From NCBI GenBank assembly GCA_016788685.1, contig JAEUSS010000007.1, positions 1 to 5,892 on the forward strand: DNA of 5,892 bases. The letters run 5' to 3'. Shown one piece after another: positions 1 to 5,892 of this stretch. Within the stretch, counting starts at the first letter, position 1. Every line of letters begins with the position of its first letter. A model generated the notes under the pieces. That model did no database searches and had not been told where the DNA came from. It worked only from the letters and a program-made list of their open reading frames with translations. The DNA is from Prolixibacteraceae bacterium (lineage in GTDB: Bacteria; Bacteroidota; Bacteroidia; Bacteroidales; Prolixibacteraceae). Made by a program: the position numbers and the translations under genes.

Positions 1-1144
1 ACAAGTTGCTGTAGCGGTCGGGCCCGTACTCCTGAAACATCGTTCCCTGCGAGCGGATGATGGTGGTTTCAACACTCCCGCGAACGGTGAACAGATAGGT
101 AATCAGTGCCAGTAAAGCAATCAGCACTACCGAATACGCAATGACCCGCGCATTGAATTTTACTTTTTCACCTTCTGAAATCGATTTTTCTGAGGCGAAT
201 CGAATCAGTCCGCCTGGTTTTTTGACCTTTTTCATCACCGAATTGCAGGCATCAATACAAGCCGTGCAGTTGATGCATTCGAGCTGGGTTCCGTTGCGGA
301 TATCGATTCCGGTCGGGCAAACGGCCACACAACTGTAGCAGTTGACGCAATCGCCGTGTTCGCTTCTTCGGAGCTCTGCATTCCGGCGCGGTTCGCCGCG
401 CTTGTAATCGTAGGCAACCAGGATGGTGTTTACGTCGAGCATTACTCCCTGAAGCCTGCCGTAAGGGCAGATGATGGTACAAACCTGCTCGCGGAACCAG
501 GCAAATACAAAATAATGAATCCCGGAAAATACCAGAATGCCCATCAGTAAACCGGATCGCTGCTGCGGCCATTGATCCATGATGGTGCCTAGTTTTTCGG
601 TGCCGGTTACGTACGAGACAAAAGTTAAAATGGTAACAAACGAAATACACAGGTAAATTCCGTGTTTCAGTATTCGTTTCAGGACTTTTATCACATCCGC
701 CGGTTGTTCGGCCAACTCTTTCTGTTGTTCTACGTTGCCGTCAATGAGGTATTCAATGGGGCGGTATAAAAATTCCATGAAAACCGTTTGGGGACATGCC
801 CATCCGCAGAATATCCTTCCGTAGATAACTGTAAACAGCACGATAAAAACAACCAGGGCGATCACAGCCAGAACCAGGAGGTGGAAATCCTGCGGGTAAA
901 ACGTATTGCCAAACAGGATAAACTTTCGTTCCAGAAAATTCAGGAAAATAAGCGGTTCACCTCTGAATTTCAGAAATGGCGCCGTGTAAAAGAAAGTGAG
1001 CAAAGTCCAGGCAATGATGCGCCGGATGTTGTACAGTTTCCCTTTGGGCATTTTGGGGAAGAGCCAAACCCGTTTGCCATCTTTCCCAAAAGTTGACGGG
1101 CGGTCCCTGAAAGTGGTTTCCTGATAATTTCCGGAAGTTTCCAT
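1..1144 (-). CDS. ccoG: CcoG/RdxA/FixG polyferredoxin membrane protein, 3'-truncated by the window edge
   Basis: I translated 381 residues from the ATG at 1144, 3 bases after the ccoP stop; the frame is open at the window edge. Four membrane helices (about 40-58, 88-108, 160-180, 199-217) precede a cytoplasmic 2[4Fe-4S] ferredoxin domain, and a fifth helix (334-353) follows it. The cluster ligands are Cys266, 269, 272 and 276 (CVNCYSCVAVCP) and Cys290, 293, 296 and 300 (CINCTACIDAC). Two further CxxxCP motifs, Cys113/117 (FCGWACPQT) and Cys222/226 (CTIICPYGR), are typical of this family and of the related NapH/NosR proteins. The C-terminal extracytoplasmic immunoglobulin-like domain, about 90 residues by family length, lies outside the window. 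CcoG has been described as a cupric reductase in cbb3 assembly, which would feed Cu(I) to the copper delivery route; that role here is inference from homology. The location at the end of the cco cluster fits. The usual partner ccoH is not in the window and may follow downstream. Confidence 0.95.
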   Translation of the reverse strand, partial: METSGNYQETTFRDRPSTFGKDGKRVWLFPKMPKGKLYNIRRIIAWTLLTFFYTAPFLKFRGEPLIFLNFLERKFILFGNTFYPQDFHLLVLAVIALVVFIVLFTVIYGRIFCGWACPQTVFMEFLYRPIEYLIDGNVEQQKELAEQPADVIKVLKRILKHGIYLCISFVTILTFVSYVTGTEKLGTIMDQWPQQRSGLLMGILVFSGIHYFVFAWFREQVCTIICPYGRLQGVMLDVNTILVAYDYKRGEPRRNAELRRSEHGDCVNCYSCVAVCPTGIDIRNGTQLECINCTACIDACNSVMKKVKKPGGLIRFASEKSISEGEKVKFNARVIAYSVVLIALLALITYLFTVRGSVETTIIRSQGTMFQEYGPDRYSNL

Positions 1145-1147
1145 AAG

Positions 1148-1771
1148 TTATTCTCTCACAAATTTTTCGCCCTGAGCGGCTTTCTGGTTAGGCGGGTTTG
1201 TTCCCTGCAGACTCAGAATGTATGCGATCACGTTATTGATTTGCGTTTCGTTCAGCTGACTTTTGTAGGAGATCATCCCTTTGTCGAGTACCCCTTCAAC
1301 GATAACTTTGTGCAGATCTTCCGGCCTTCCTCCATGAATCCAGTACTCATCGGTAAAATTGGGGCCAACCAGTCCTTCACCGAATCTACCGTGACAAACC
1401 AGGCAGGTTTTGTCAAAAATGGTTTTTCCGGCTGCCAGAATTTGTTCCTGAGTGAGGGGTTGGGCAGCGGCTTTTCCGGCTTCTTCCTTTACGGCCACTT
1501 CGGTTTCAGCCTTGGCGGCTGCCATTTCCTTGTAATACTCTTTCCGTTGAATGATGCTGTCGTCTTTAAAAATAAAGACCAGAACTAAATAGGAAAATGA
1601 AATGACGATAGTTACATAAAACAAGTACTTTAACCACGGTGGCAGCGGATTGTCAAGTTCCTTGATGCCGTCAAATTCATGGCCTCCGAAGTATTTGATT
1701 TGAGTTACATCGTCAACTTCCTGATGAACTTCGTTTGATCCTTTCAATTTTTCATCCTCATTGATATGCAT
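1148..1771 (-). CDS. ccoP: CcoP: mono-heme cytochrome c subunit III of cbb3 oxidase
   Basis: This is a 207-residue membrane-anchored cytochrome c. The N-terminal cytoplasmic part carries the CcoP signature HEFDGIKELDNPLPPW (31-46), followed by one membrane helix (about 46-68). An Ala/Lys/Glu-rich linker (about 76-105) leads to one cytochrome c domain with heme motif CLVCH (123-127) and a likely axial Met166 in GMISY. Proteobacterial CcoP usually has two such domains and about 300 residues; here only one CxxCH is present. The protein passes electrons from soluble or membrane donors towards the CcoO heme. I chose the ATG at 1771 (MHINEDEK), 19 bases after the ccoQ stop. An in-frame upstream start at 1840 would overlap ccoQ by about 50 bases and adds 23 residues that look unlike CcoP, so I consider it spurious. 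The stop lies 3 bases before the ccoG ATG. Confidence 0.94.
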   Translation of the reverse strand: MHINEDEKLKGSNEVHQEVDDVTQIKYFGGHEFDGIKELDNPLPPWLKYLFYVTIVISFSYLVLVFIFKDDSIIQRKEYYKEMAAAKAETEVAVKEEAGKAAAQPLTQEQILAAGKTIFDKTCLVCHGRFGEGLVGPNFTDEYWIHGGRPEDLHKVIVEGVLDKGMISYKSQLNETQINNVIAYILSLQGTNPPNQKAAQGEKFVRE

Positions 1772-1790
1772 AATTCGGTGTTTTGTGTTT

Positions 1791-2000
1791 CTACTTAATG
1801 TTTGAACTGCCTGGCGCTGACTGGGCGTTACCGTTTTCAAAAGAGTCTTCCAGCGGCATATTGCTGAGTTTCGACTCTTCGTCTTTCTTCATCCGGAAAG
1901 CCTGAACAGACACGAAGATGAAAAAAGTGAAAAAGATGATGAAGCCGATCAGGGCGTAGATTTCTACATTCAATACATTCCGGAATGAGTCTGTCAGCAT
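1791..2000 (-). CDS. ccoQ: CcoQ/FixQ small cbb3 oxidase subunit
   Basis: This is a 69-residue protein with a single membrane helix (about residues 14-36). The helix is followed by a basic, then acidic stretch and the MPLEDS segment (48-53), which resembles the short acidic Pro-Leu motif common after the helix in FixQ/CcoQ. The last ~16 residues are low-complexity and polar (Asn, Ser, Gly, Ala). CcoQ is not catalytic; in the family it stabilises the association of CcoP with the CcoNO core. Sequence conservation in this family is weak, so the call rests on size, topology and position between ccoNO and ccoP, where it is typically found. The ATG at 2000 lies 3 bases after the ccoNO stop, with an A-rich run just upstream and no Shine-Dalgarno. 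The stop is followed by a 19-base gap before ccoP. Confidence 0.88.
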   Translation of the reverse strand: MLTDSFRNVLNVEIYALIGFIIFFTFFIFVSVQAFRMKKDEESKLSNMPLEDSFENGNAQSAPGSSNIK

Positions 2001-2003
2001 GGT

Positions 2004-4145
2004 TTATTTTTTTTCAGGTTTATTGGATATGTCGACTCCAAGTCGCTGTATATAGGCAATCAGCGCAATGATTTCGCGGTTGCTGTCGGTTTGGATGCCT
2101 GCTGCGGCAAGGTCTTTGGCGATGCTGTCGGCCTGGGCTTTCAGGTCGGCAATGGCTTGGTGCTCATAGTTTTCTGGGTAGGGGACTCCCAGCATTTTCA
2201 TGGCTCTGATCTTTCCCGGAGTTGACTGAATGTCGATTTCCTTCTTAGCCAGCCACGGATAAGGCGGCATGATGGATGCTTCGTTCATCTTCTGCGGATC
2301 GATAAAATGGTTGTAATGCCACGAATTGGGTTTGTAAATCTTCCCGGTTTTTACGCCTTCGCGTGCCAGATCGGGCCCGGTGCGTTTTGATCCGAACTGG
2401 AACGGATGATCGTAAACGAATTCTCCGGATTTGGAGTATTCGCCGTAGCGTTCCGTTTCGGAGCGGAATGGCCGGATCATCTGTGAATGGCAATTGTAGC
2501 AGCCTTCTTTCACGTAAATGTCGCGTCCCTGCAATTCAAGCGGTGTGTAAGGTTTCACGCTTGAAATGGTTGGAATATTGGATTTGATCAGGTAAGTCGG
2601 AATAACTTCGATAATGCCGCCAATCAGGATGGCAATGGTAGCAAAAATCAGGAAACGGATTGGTTTGCGTTCCAGGAACCGGTGCCAGCTTTCCGACTGG
2701 GTTTTGGTTTCCGATTCGGAATGCAAGGCCGGAGCCTGAGCTTCTTCTTCGGCAACGAATGATCCGACTTTTATTGTTTTTACGATGTTGTAGATGAGAA
2801 TAAAGAAACCGCTTACGTACAGGGCTCCGCCAAAGGCACGAATGGTGTACATCGGGATCAGTTGCGTTACGGTTTCCAGGAAGTTGGGGTACATCAGAAA
2901 ACCGTCAGGAGTAAACTGTTTCCACATCAGGGCCTGGGTGATGCCGCCAATGTATAACGGAACAGCATAAAATACAATTCCGAGTGTGGCTACCCAAAAA
3001 TGGACGTTGGCGAGCTTGTTTGAGTATAGTTTAGTATTGTAAAGGCGCGGGATCAGCCAGTAGATCATTCCGAAGGTTAACAATCCGTTCCAGCCCAGGG
3101 CGCCGATGTGAACGTGTCCGATGGTCCAGTCGGTGAAATGGCTGATGGCATTCACCGTCTTGAACGACATCATCGGCCCTTCAAAGGTCGACATTCCGTA
3201 GGCCGTAATTCCAACCACAAACATTTTCAGGACAGGTTCTTTACGCACTTTATCCCACGCACCGCGCAGGGTGAGCAGTCCGTTGATCATTCCTCCCCAG
3301 CTGGGGGCAATCAGCATGACCGAAAATGTGGTTCCCAATGCCTGAAGCCAGTCGGGCAGCGAGCTGTAAAGCAAATGGTGCGGCCCCGCCCAGATATAAA
3401 GGAAAATAAGCGACCAGAAGTGGACGATTGAGAGCTTGTAGGAATAAACCGGGCGTCCCGAGGCCTTTGGAACAAAATAATACATCATTCCAAGAAAAGG
3501 TGTAGTCAGGAAGAAAGCTACGGCATTGTGGCCGTACCACCACTGCACCAGGGCGTCCTGTATTCCGGCGTAAAGTGTATAACTCTTCAGGAAACTGACC
3601 GGCAAAGCCAGCGAGTTGAAAATATGGAGAACTGCCACGGTAACCCAGGTGGCAATGTAAAACCAGATTGAAACATAGATGTGGCTGGTCCGGCGCTGCA
3701 AAATGGTGCCAAACATGTTCCAGCCAAATATCACCCAAATGACGGTAATGGCAATGTCGATCGGCCATTCCAGTTCGGCGTATTCCTTGCCTGTTGTGAA
3801 TCCGGCCAGCAGGGTAACTGCCGCGGCCACAATGATGGATTGCCAGCCCCAGAAATGAATTTTACTGAGCCTGTCGCTGTAAATCCGGGTTTTTAACAGC
3901 CGCTGCAGCGAATAATACACGGCGGTGAAAATGGCATTGCCGACAAAGGCAAAAATAACGGCGTTGGTGTGCACCGGCCGTGTTCTCCCGAAAGTGGTGA
4001 ATTCGAGCCCGAAATTCATGGAAGGAATGAAAATCTGAAGCGCGATTAACAGCCCCGCCACCAGACCAACGACACCCCAGACGATGGTCGCAATCGCAAA
4101 GTTCCGGGTGATGCGGTTGTCGTACGAAAATTTCTGTAATTCCAT
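2004..4145 (-). CDS. ccoNO: CcoNO: fused cbb3 oxidase catalytic subunit I and mono-heme cytochrome c subunit II
   Basis: A single 713-residue frame joins CcoN (about 1-460) and CcoO (about 490-713). The CcoN part has a multi-helix heme-copper oxidase core. Assigned by alignment knowledge of C-family oxidases: His59 and His346 are low-spin heme b ligands, His344 the high-spin heme b3 ligand, His206, His256 and His257 the CuB ligands, and Tyr250 the likely His-cross-linked tyrosine (44 residues after His206, as in characterised cbb3 enzymes). Glu322 in FEGPMMS matches the conserved C-family glutamate. A polar acidic linker (about 463-490) leads to the CcoO membrane helix (498-520) and a cytochrome c domain with heme motif CYNCH (549-553) and a likely axial Met626 in IMPPYP. 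The enzyme reduces oxygen to water in the membrane and contributes to proton-motive force. I chose the ATG at 4145, which begins MELQKFSYDN; an in-frame TTG at 4175 would overlap the ccoS stop and adds ten residues without conserved character. ccoQ follows after 3 bases. Confidence 0.96.
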   Translation of the reverse strand: MELQKFSYDNRITRNFAIATIVWGVVGLVAGLLIALQIFIPSMNFGLEFTTFGRTRPVHTNAVIFAFVGNAIFTAVYYSLQRLLKTRIYSDRLSKIHFWGWQSIIVAAAVTLLAGFTTGKEYAELEWPIDIAITVIWVIFGWNMFGTILQRRTSHIYVSIWFYIATWVTVAVLHIFNSLALPVSFLKSYTLYAGIQDALVQWWYGHNAVAFFLTTPFLGMMYYFVPKASGRPVYSYKLSIVHFWSLIFLYIWAGPHHLLYSSLPDWLQALGTTFSVMLIAPSWGGMINGLLTLRGAWDKVRKEPVLKMFVVGITAYGMSTFEGPMMSFKTVNAISHFTDWTIGHVHIGALGWNGLLTFGMIYWLIPRLYNTKLYSNKLANVHFWVATLGIVFYAVPLYIGGITQALMWKQFTPDGFLMYPNFLETVTQLIPMYTIRAFGGALYVSGFFILIYNIVKTIKVGSFVAEEEAQAPALHSESETKTQSESWHRFLERKPIRFLIFATIAILIGGIIEVIPTYLIKSNIPTISSVKPYTPLELQGRDIYVKEGCYNCHSQMIRPFRSETERYGEYSKSGEFVYDHPFQFGSKRTGPDLAREGVKTGKIYKPNSWHYNHFIDPQKMNEASIMPPYPWLAKKEIDIQSTPGKIRAMKMLGVPYPENYEHQAIADLKAQADSIAKDLAAAGIQTDSNREIIALIAYIQRLGVDISNKPEKK

Positions 4146-4171
4146 AAAGTTGTATTTAGTTTTTAATATTT

Positions 4172-4426
4172 TCAAACGGTACTCTTCAGATCCGGTTCTC
4201 CCTCCTGGGAGCGACGCTCCGGTTTTCCGGAATCTGTCTTTTCTGCTGACAGTGACTTATCGCTGCCGCTGCCTTCTCCCTTTTTTGCCGGTTCATCAAA
4301 CAATATCCTGACCGAAGGCGTGTACGTGTCGTCATACTGGCCATCTTTTACCGACCATATGAAAGCAAACAGAAAAACACTTGCTATAATGATCGCCACA
4401 AATACCAATACAAAAACTACTGACAT
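4172..4426 (-). CDS. ccoS: CcoS/FixS cbb3 oxidase assembly protein with long C-terminal tail
   Basis: This is an 84-residue protein with one N-terminal membrane helix (about residues 3-24). The helix is followed by the conserved CcoS signature WSVKDGQYDD (24-33) and a TPSVRILFDE segment (36-45). In the family, CcoS is a small membrane protein needed for cofactor insertion into, or maturation of, cbb3 oxidase. The core ends near residue 45. The remaining ~39 residues are polar and charged (Lys, Glu, Ser, Gly, Asp) with no recognisable motif and look disordered. Proteobacterial homologues are often only about 50-70 residues, so the tail is long. The ATG at 4426 lies 11 bases after the ccoI stop and starts immediately before the membrane helix. 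No Shine-Dalgarno is visible; the upstream bases are A/T-rich. The gene ends 26 bases before the ATG of ccoNO. Confidence 0.93.
   Translation of the reverse strand: MSVVFVLVFVAIIIASVFLFAFIWSVKDGQYDDTYTPSVRILFDEPAKKGEGSGSDKSLSAEKTDSGKPERRSQEGEPDLKSTV
4197..4230 (-). other. Cluster of short overlapping inverted repeats at the 3' end of ccoS
   Basis: Within the last 20 codons of ccoS there are three short palindromic pairings: 4198-4202 with 4207-4211 (five pairs, four-base loop), 4208-4212 with 4216-4220 (five pairs, three-base loop), and 4219-4222 with 4227-4230 (four pairs, four-base loop). The first two share bases and would compete. On the mRNA the region also contains AGGAGG (4201-4206), but it lies about 55 bases before the ccoNO ATG, too far to act as a normal ribosome binding site. 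The stems are short and inside coding sequence, so they may be chance; a role in mRNA folding or processing is speculation. Confidence 0.25.
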
Positions 4427-4437
4427 AATTGTTTGAT

Positions 4438-5892
4438 TTAGAATTTATAACCTTTTGCTGATAAATGTACAGAAAAACTTGCAAACGCAACCACCGACAC
4501 CGAACTTATGGGCATCAGGATGGCGGCAACAATGGGGGTCAGGTTTCCTTGCACAGCAAAGGACAAACCCACCAGGTTATACAAAAATGAAATCAGGAAT
4601 CCGGCTTTTACAATTTTCAGACTTTGATTGGTGAACTGTATAAATTTATCGAGCTTGTCGAATTGTTTCGATTGAAGAATGGCATCGCAGGCGGGCGAAA
4701 AGTTGAACACATTGTCGGCAATCACAATCCCGACATTGCTTTCGTTCAGTGCTCCGGCATCGTTCAGTCCGTCGCCGATCATCAGTACGGTGCGCCCTTT
4801 TTCCTGAAGGCTTCGGATGTAATTCAGCTTGTCGGTTGGCGACTGGTTGAAATGCAGGCGTTTTTCTGTTCCGAAGAATTCAATCAGGTTTGCTTTTTCG
4901 GCATCGTTGTCGCCGGTTAGCAGATGAAGCTCGTGAGTTTTTTCGAGCTTCCGGATTAATTCGTACAATCCTTTGCGGTACTCGTTTTCGAGCTGAAAAT
5001 ATCCGGCAACCGAATCGCCCAGATACACCCACACTTCGGTCTTCAGATTCTCATCTTTTTTCTTTTCTCCGGTAACAAAAAAGCGTGAGCCCATGTTAAT
5101 TTTTGTTCCGTTGACCCACCCGCTGATCCCGTGCGAAGGGATTTCCTGAAAGCCGGTGACTTCCAGCAAATCATCGCACTCAATCGAGTCGGAAATGGTT
5201 TTGCTCAACGGATGCGACGAATGGTAGGCCAGCGACTTGATCATCCGGAGTTGTCCGGAAGTCAGCGGTTGGCCTTCAAAACGAATGTCCGACAGCTGCG
5301 CGTTGGTAATCGTTCCGGTTTTGTCGAACACAATGGTGTCCACTTTATGGAGGTGTTCGATAACAGCGGTATTTTTCAGGTAAAAACCTTTTCGCCCGAA
5401 CTGCCTGATGGTGCTTCCGAACGTAAACGGGACCGTAAGCGCCAGCGCACAGGGGCAGGCGATAATAAGCACCGAAGTAAAGGCGAAAAGAGCAACTTCG
5501 GGGCGGTTGAAATACCAGAAAACGGCCGATCCGATGGCAATAATGATGATGATGACCGTAAAATACTGACTTACCCGGTTGATGATCGTATTCAGCTTAT
5601 TGGCAGCAGTAAACGGATTCTCTGTCTGGTTCCAAAGTTGGGTGAGGTAGCTTTGCTCAACGTCTTTTTCAATGGTCAGCTCTATGGCGCTACCAATTTG
5701 GCGGCCGCCGGCAAATACAAAATCGCCCGCGTGTTTGGCAACAGGCATCGATTCGCCGGTGACAAAACTGTAGTCGATGCTGGCGGTTCCGTTTTTCAGG
5801 ATCGAATCAGCCGGTACAATTTCCTGGTTACGGACCAGGATACGGTCGCCGGGTTTCAGTTCTTCCAGCGGAACGGTTTCGTTGCCGTGCTC
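4438..5892 (-). CDS. ccoI: CcoI/FixI copper-transporting P1B-type ATPase, 5'-truncated by the window edge
   Basis: This is the C-terminal 484 residues of a heavy-metal P-type ATPase; the reading frame is open to the window edge, so the true start lies beyond it. Counting from the first codon in the window, I see the actuator motif TGES (45-48), the membrane metal site CPC (146-148), the phosphorylation motif DKTGT (190-194, Asp190), the N-domain His-Pro pair (227-228), TGD (326-328) and the hinge GDGLND (373-378). The last two membrane helices carry a YN pair (438-439) and an M-P-I-S-S motif (460-464), the signature of Cu(I)-transporting P1B-1 ATPases. The residues after CPC read ALALTVPF, not the ALxLATP of many CopA-type pumps. 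The N-terminal metal-binding domain and first helices (about 300 residues, judged from family length) are missing. In this family CcoI exports copper from the cytoplasm for insertion into the CuB site of cbb3 oxidase, and its position immediately upstream of ccoS and ccoNO supports CcoI over a detoxifying CopA. An internal ATG at 5748 is not the start, because coding with the conserved TGES motif continues upstream of it. Confidence 0.95.
   Translation of the reverse strand, partial: EHGNETVPLEELKPGDRILVRNQEIVPADSILKNGTASIDYSFVTGESMPVAKHAGDFVFAGGRQIGSAIELTIEKDVEQSYLTQLWNQTENPFTAANKLNTIINRVSQYFTVIIIIIAIGSAVFWYFNRPEVALFAFTSVLIIACPCALALTVPFTFGSTIRQFGRKGFYLKNTAVIEHLHKVDTIVFDKTGTITNAQLSDIRFEGQPLTSGQLRMIKSLAYHSSHPLSKTISDSIECDDLLEVTGFQEIPSHGISGWVNGTKINMGSRFFVTGEKKKDENLKTEVWVYLGDSVAGYFQLENEYRKGLYELIRKLEKTHELHLLTGDNDAEKANLIEFFGTEKRLHFNQSPTDKLNYIRSLQEKGRTVLMIGDGLNDAGALNESNVGIVIADNVFNFSPACDAILQSKQFDKLDKFIQFTNQSLKIVKAGFLISFLYNLVGLSFAVQGNLTPIVAAILMPISSVSVVAFASFSVHLSAKGYKF

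Noticed and set aside
386..401. Perfect 6-bp GC-rich inverted repeat with a four-base loop
   Set aside because: It lies inside ccoG coding for a Lys-Arg-Gly-Glu-Pro-Arg stretch, has no following T-run on the coding strand, and sits mid-gene, so it is not a terminator.
252..650. 132-residue minus-strand open frame inside ccoG
   Set aside because: It is out of frame with ccoG, whose translation carries all ferredoxin and CxxxCP motifs; the alternative protein is Arg/His/Cys-rich with no recognisable domain.
788..1096. 102-residue plus-strand open frame
   Set aside because: It is antisense to the N-terminal membrane part of ccoG, and its hydrophilic product has no recognisable family.
1241..1588. 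115-residue plus-strand open frame with hydrophobic Phe/Gly-rich product
   Set aside because: It is antisense to the ccoP cytochrome domain and linker; the composition comes from complementing Lys/Glu/Ala codons.
1772..1840. Upstream start for ccoP overlapping ccoQ
   Set aside because: The 23 added residues mostly read through the ccoQ 3' end in another frame; the ATG at 1771 lies in the gap after ccoQ and leads directly into the CcoP N-terminal region.
3250..3768. 172-residue minus-strand open frame within ccoNO
   Set aside because: It is a shifted frame of the CcoN core, which contains the catalytic histidines in the main frame; I see no domain in the alternative product.
4146..4175. Upstream TTG start for ccoNO that overlaps the ccoS stop
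   Set aside because: The added ten residues are Lys/Tyr/Asn-rich and come from the A/T-rich intergenic bases; the ATG at 4145 gives the usual compact CcoN N-terminus.
5541..5555. Short ATG-like trinucleotide repeat
   Set aside because: It encodes consecutive isoleucines of a CcoI membrane helix; the short run is explained by codon use and is not evidence of a functional repeat.

Overview
The window is one compact gene cluster, entirely on the minus strand, for a cbb3-type (C-family heme-copper) cytochrome c oxidase and its assembly factors. In transcription order, from high to low coordinates, it reads ccoI (5' part outside the window), ccoS, ccoNO (fused catalytic and cytochrome subunits), ccoQ, ccoP and ccoG (3' part outside the window). 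The gaps between genes are 11, 26, 3, 19 and 3 bases. There is no room for internal promoters or terminators outside coding sequence, so I read it as a segment of a single operon. No stretch above 300 bases lacks a gene, and I see no RNA genes, mobile elements, CRISPR arrays or plus-strand genes.

The organism is most likely a member of the Bacteroidota. This rests on four traits: the CcoN-CcoO fusion, a short mono-heme CcoP, the ccoI-S-NO-Q-P-G order, and A/T-rich start regions without a Shine-Dalgarno sequence at normal spacing. A finer placement cannot be supported from the sequence alone.

Region by region: 4438-5892 encodes the copper-transporting P1B ATPase CcoI, which in this family supplies copper for the oxidase. 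4172-4426 is CcoS, a small membrane assembly factor with a long polar tail. 2004-4145 is the CcoNO fusion, with the heme b/b3/CuB core followed by a membrane-anchored cytochrome c domain. 1791-2000 is the small CcoQ subunit. 1148-1771 is CcoP with a single heme c site. 1-1144 is CcoG, a polyferredoxin membrane protein linked to cupric reduction during oxidase assembly. Together these genes build a high-affinity terminal oxidase for respiration at low oxygen: CcoG and CcoI handle copper, CcoS helps cofactor insertion, and CcoNO, CcoQ and CcoP form the enzyme.

I found no undescribed system. The points worth a second look are architectural: the subunit fusion, the single heme in CcoP, the CcoS tail, and a cluster of small inverted repeats at the ccoS/ccoNO boundary.
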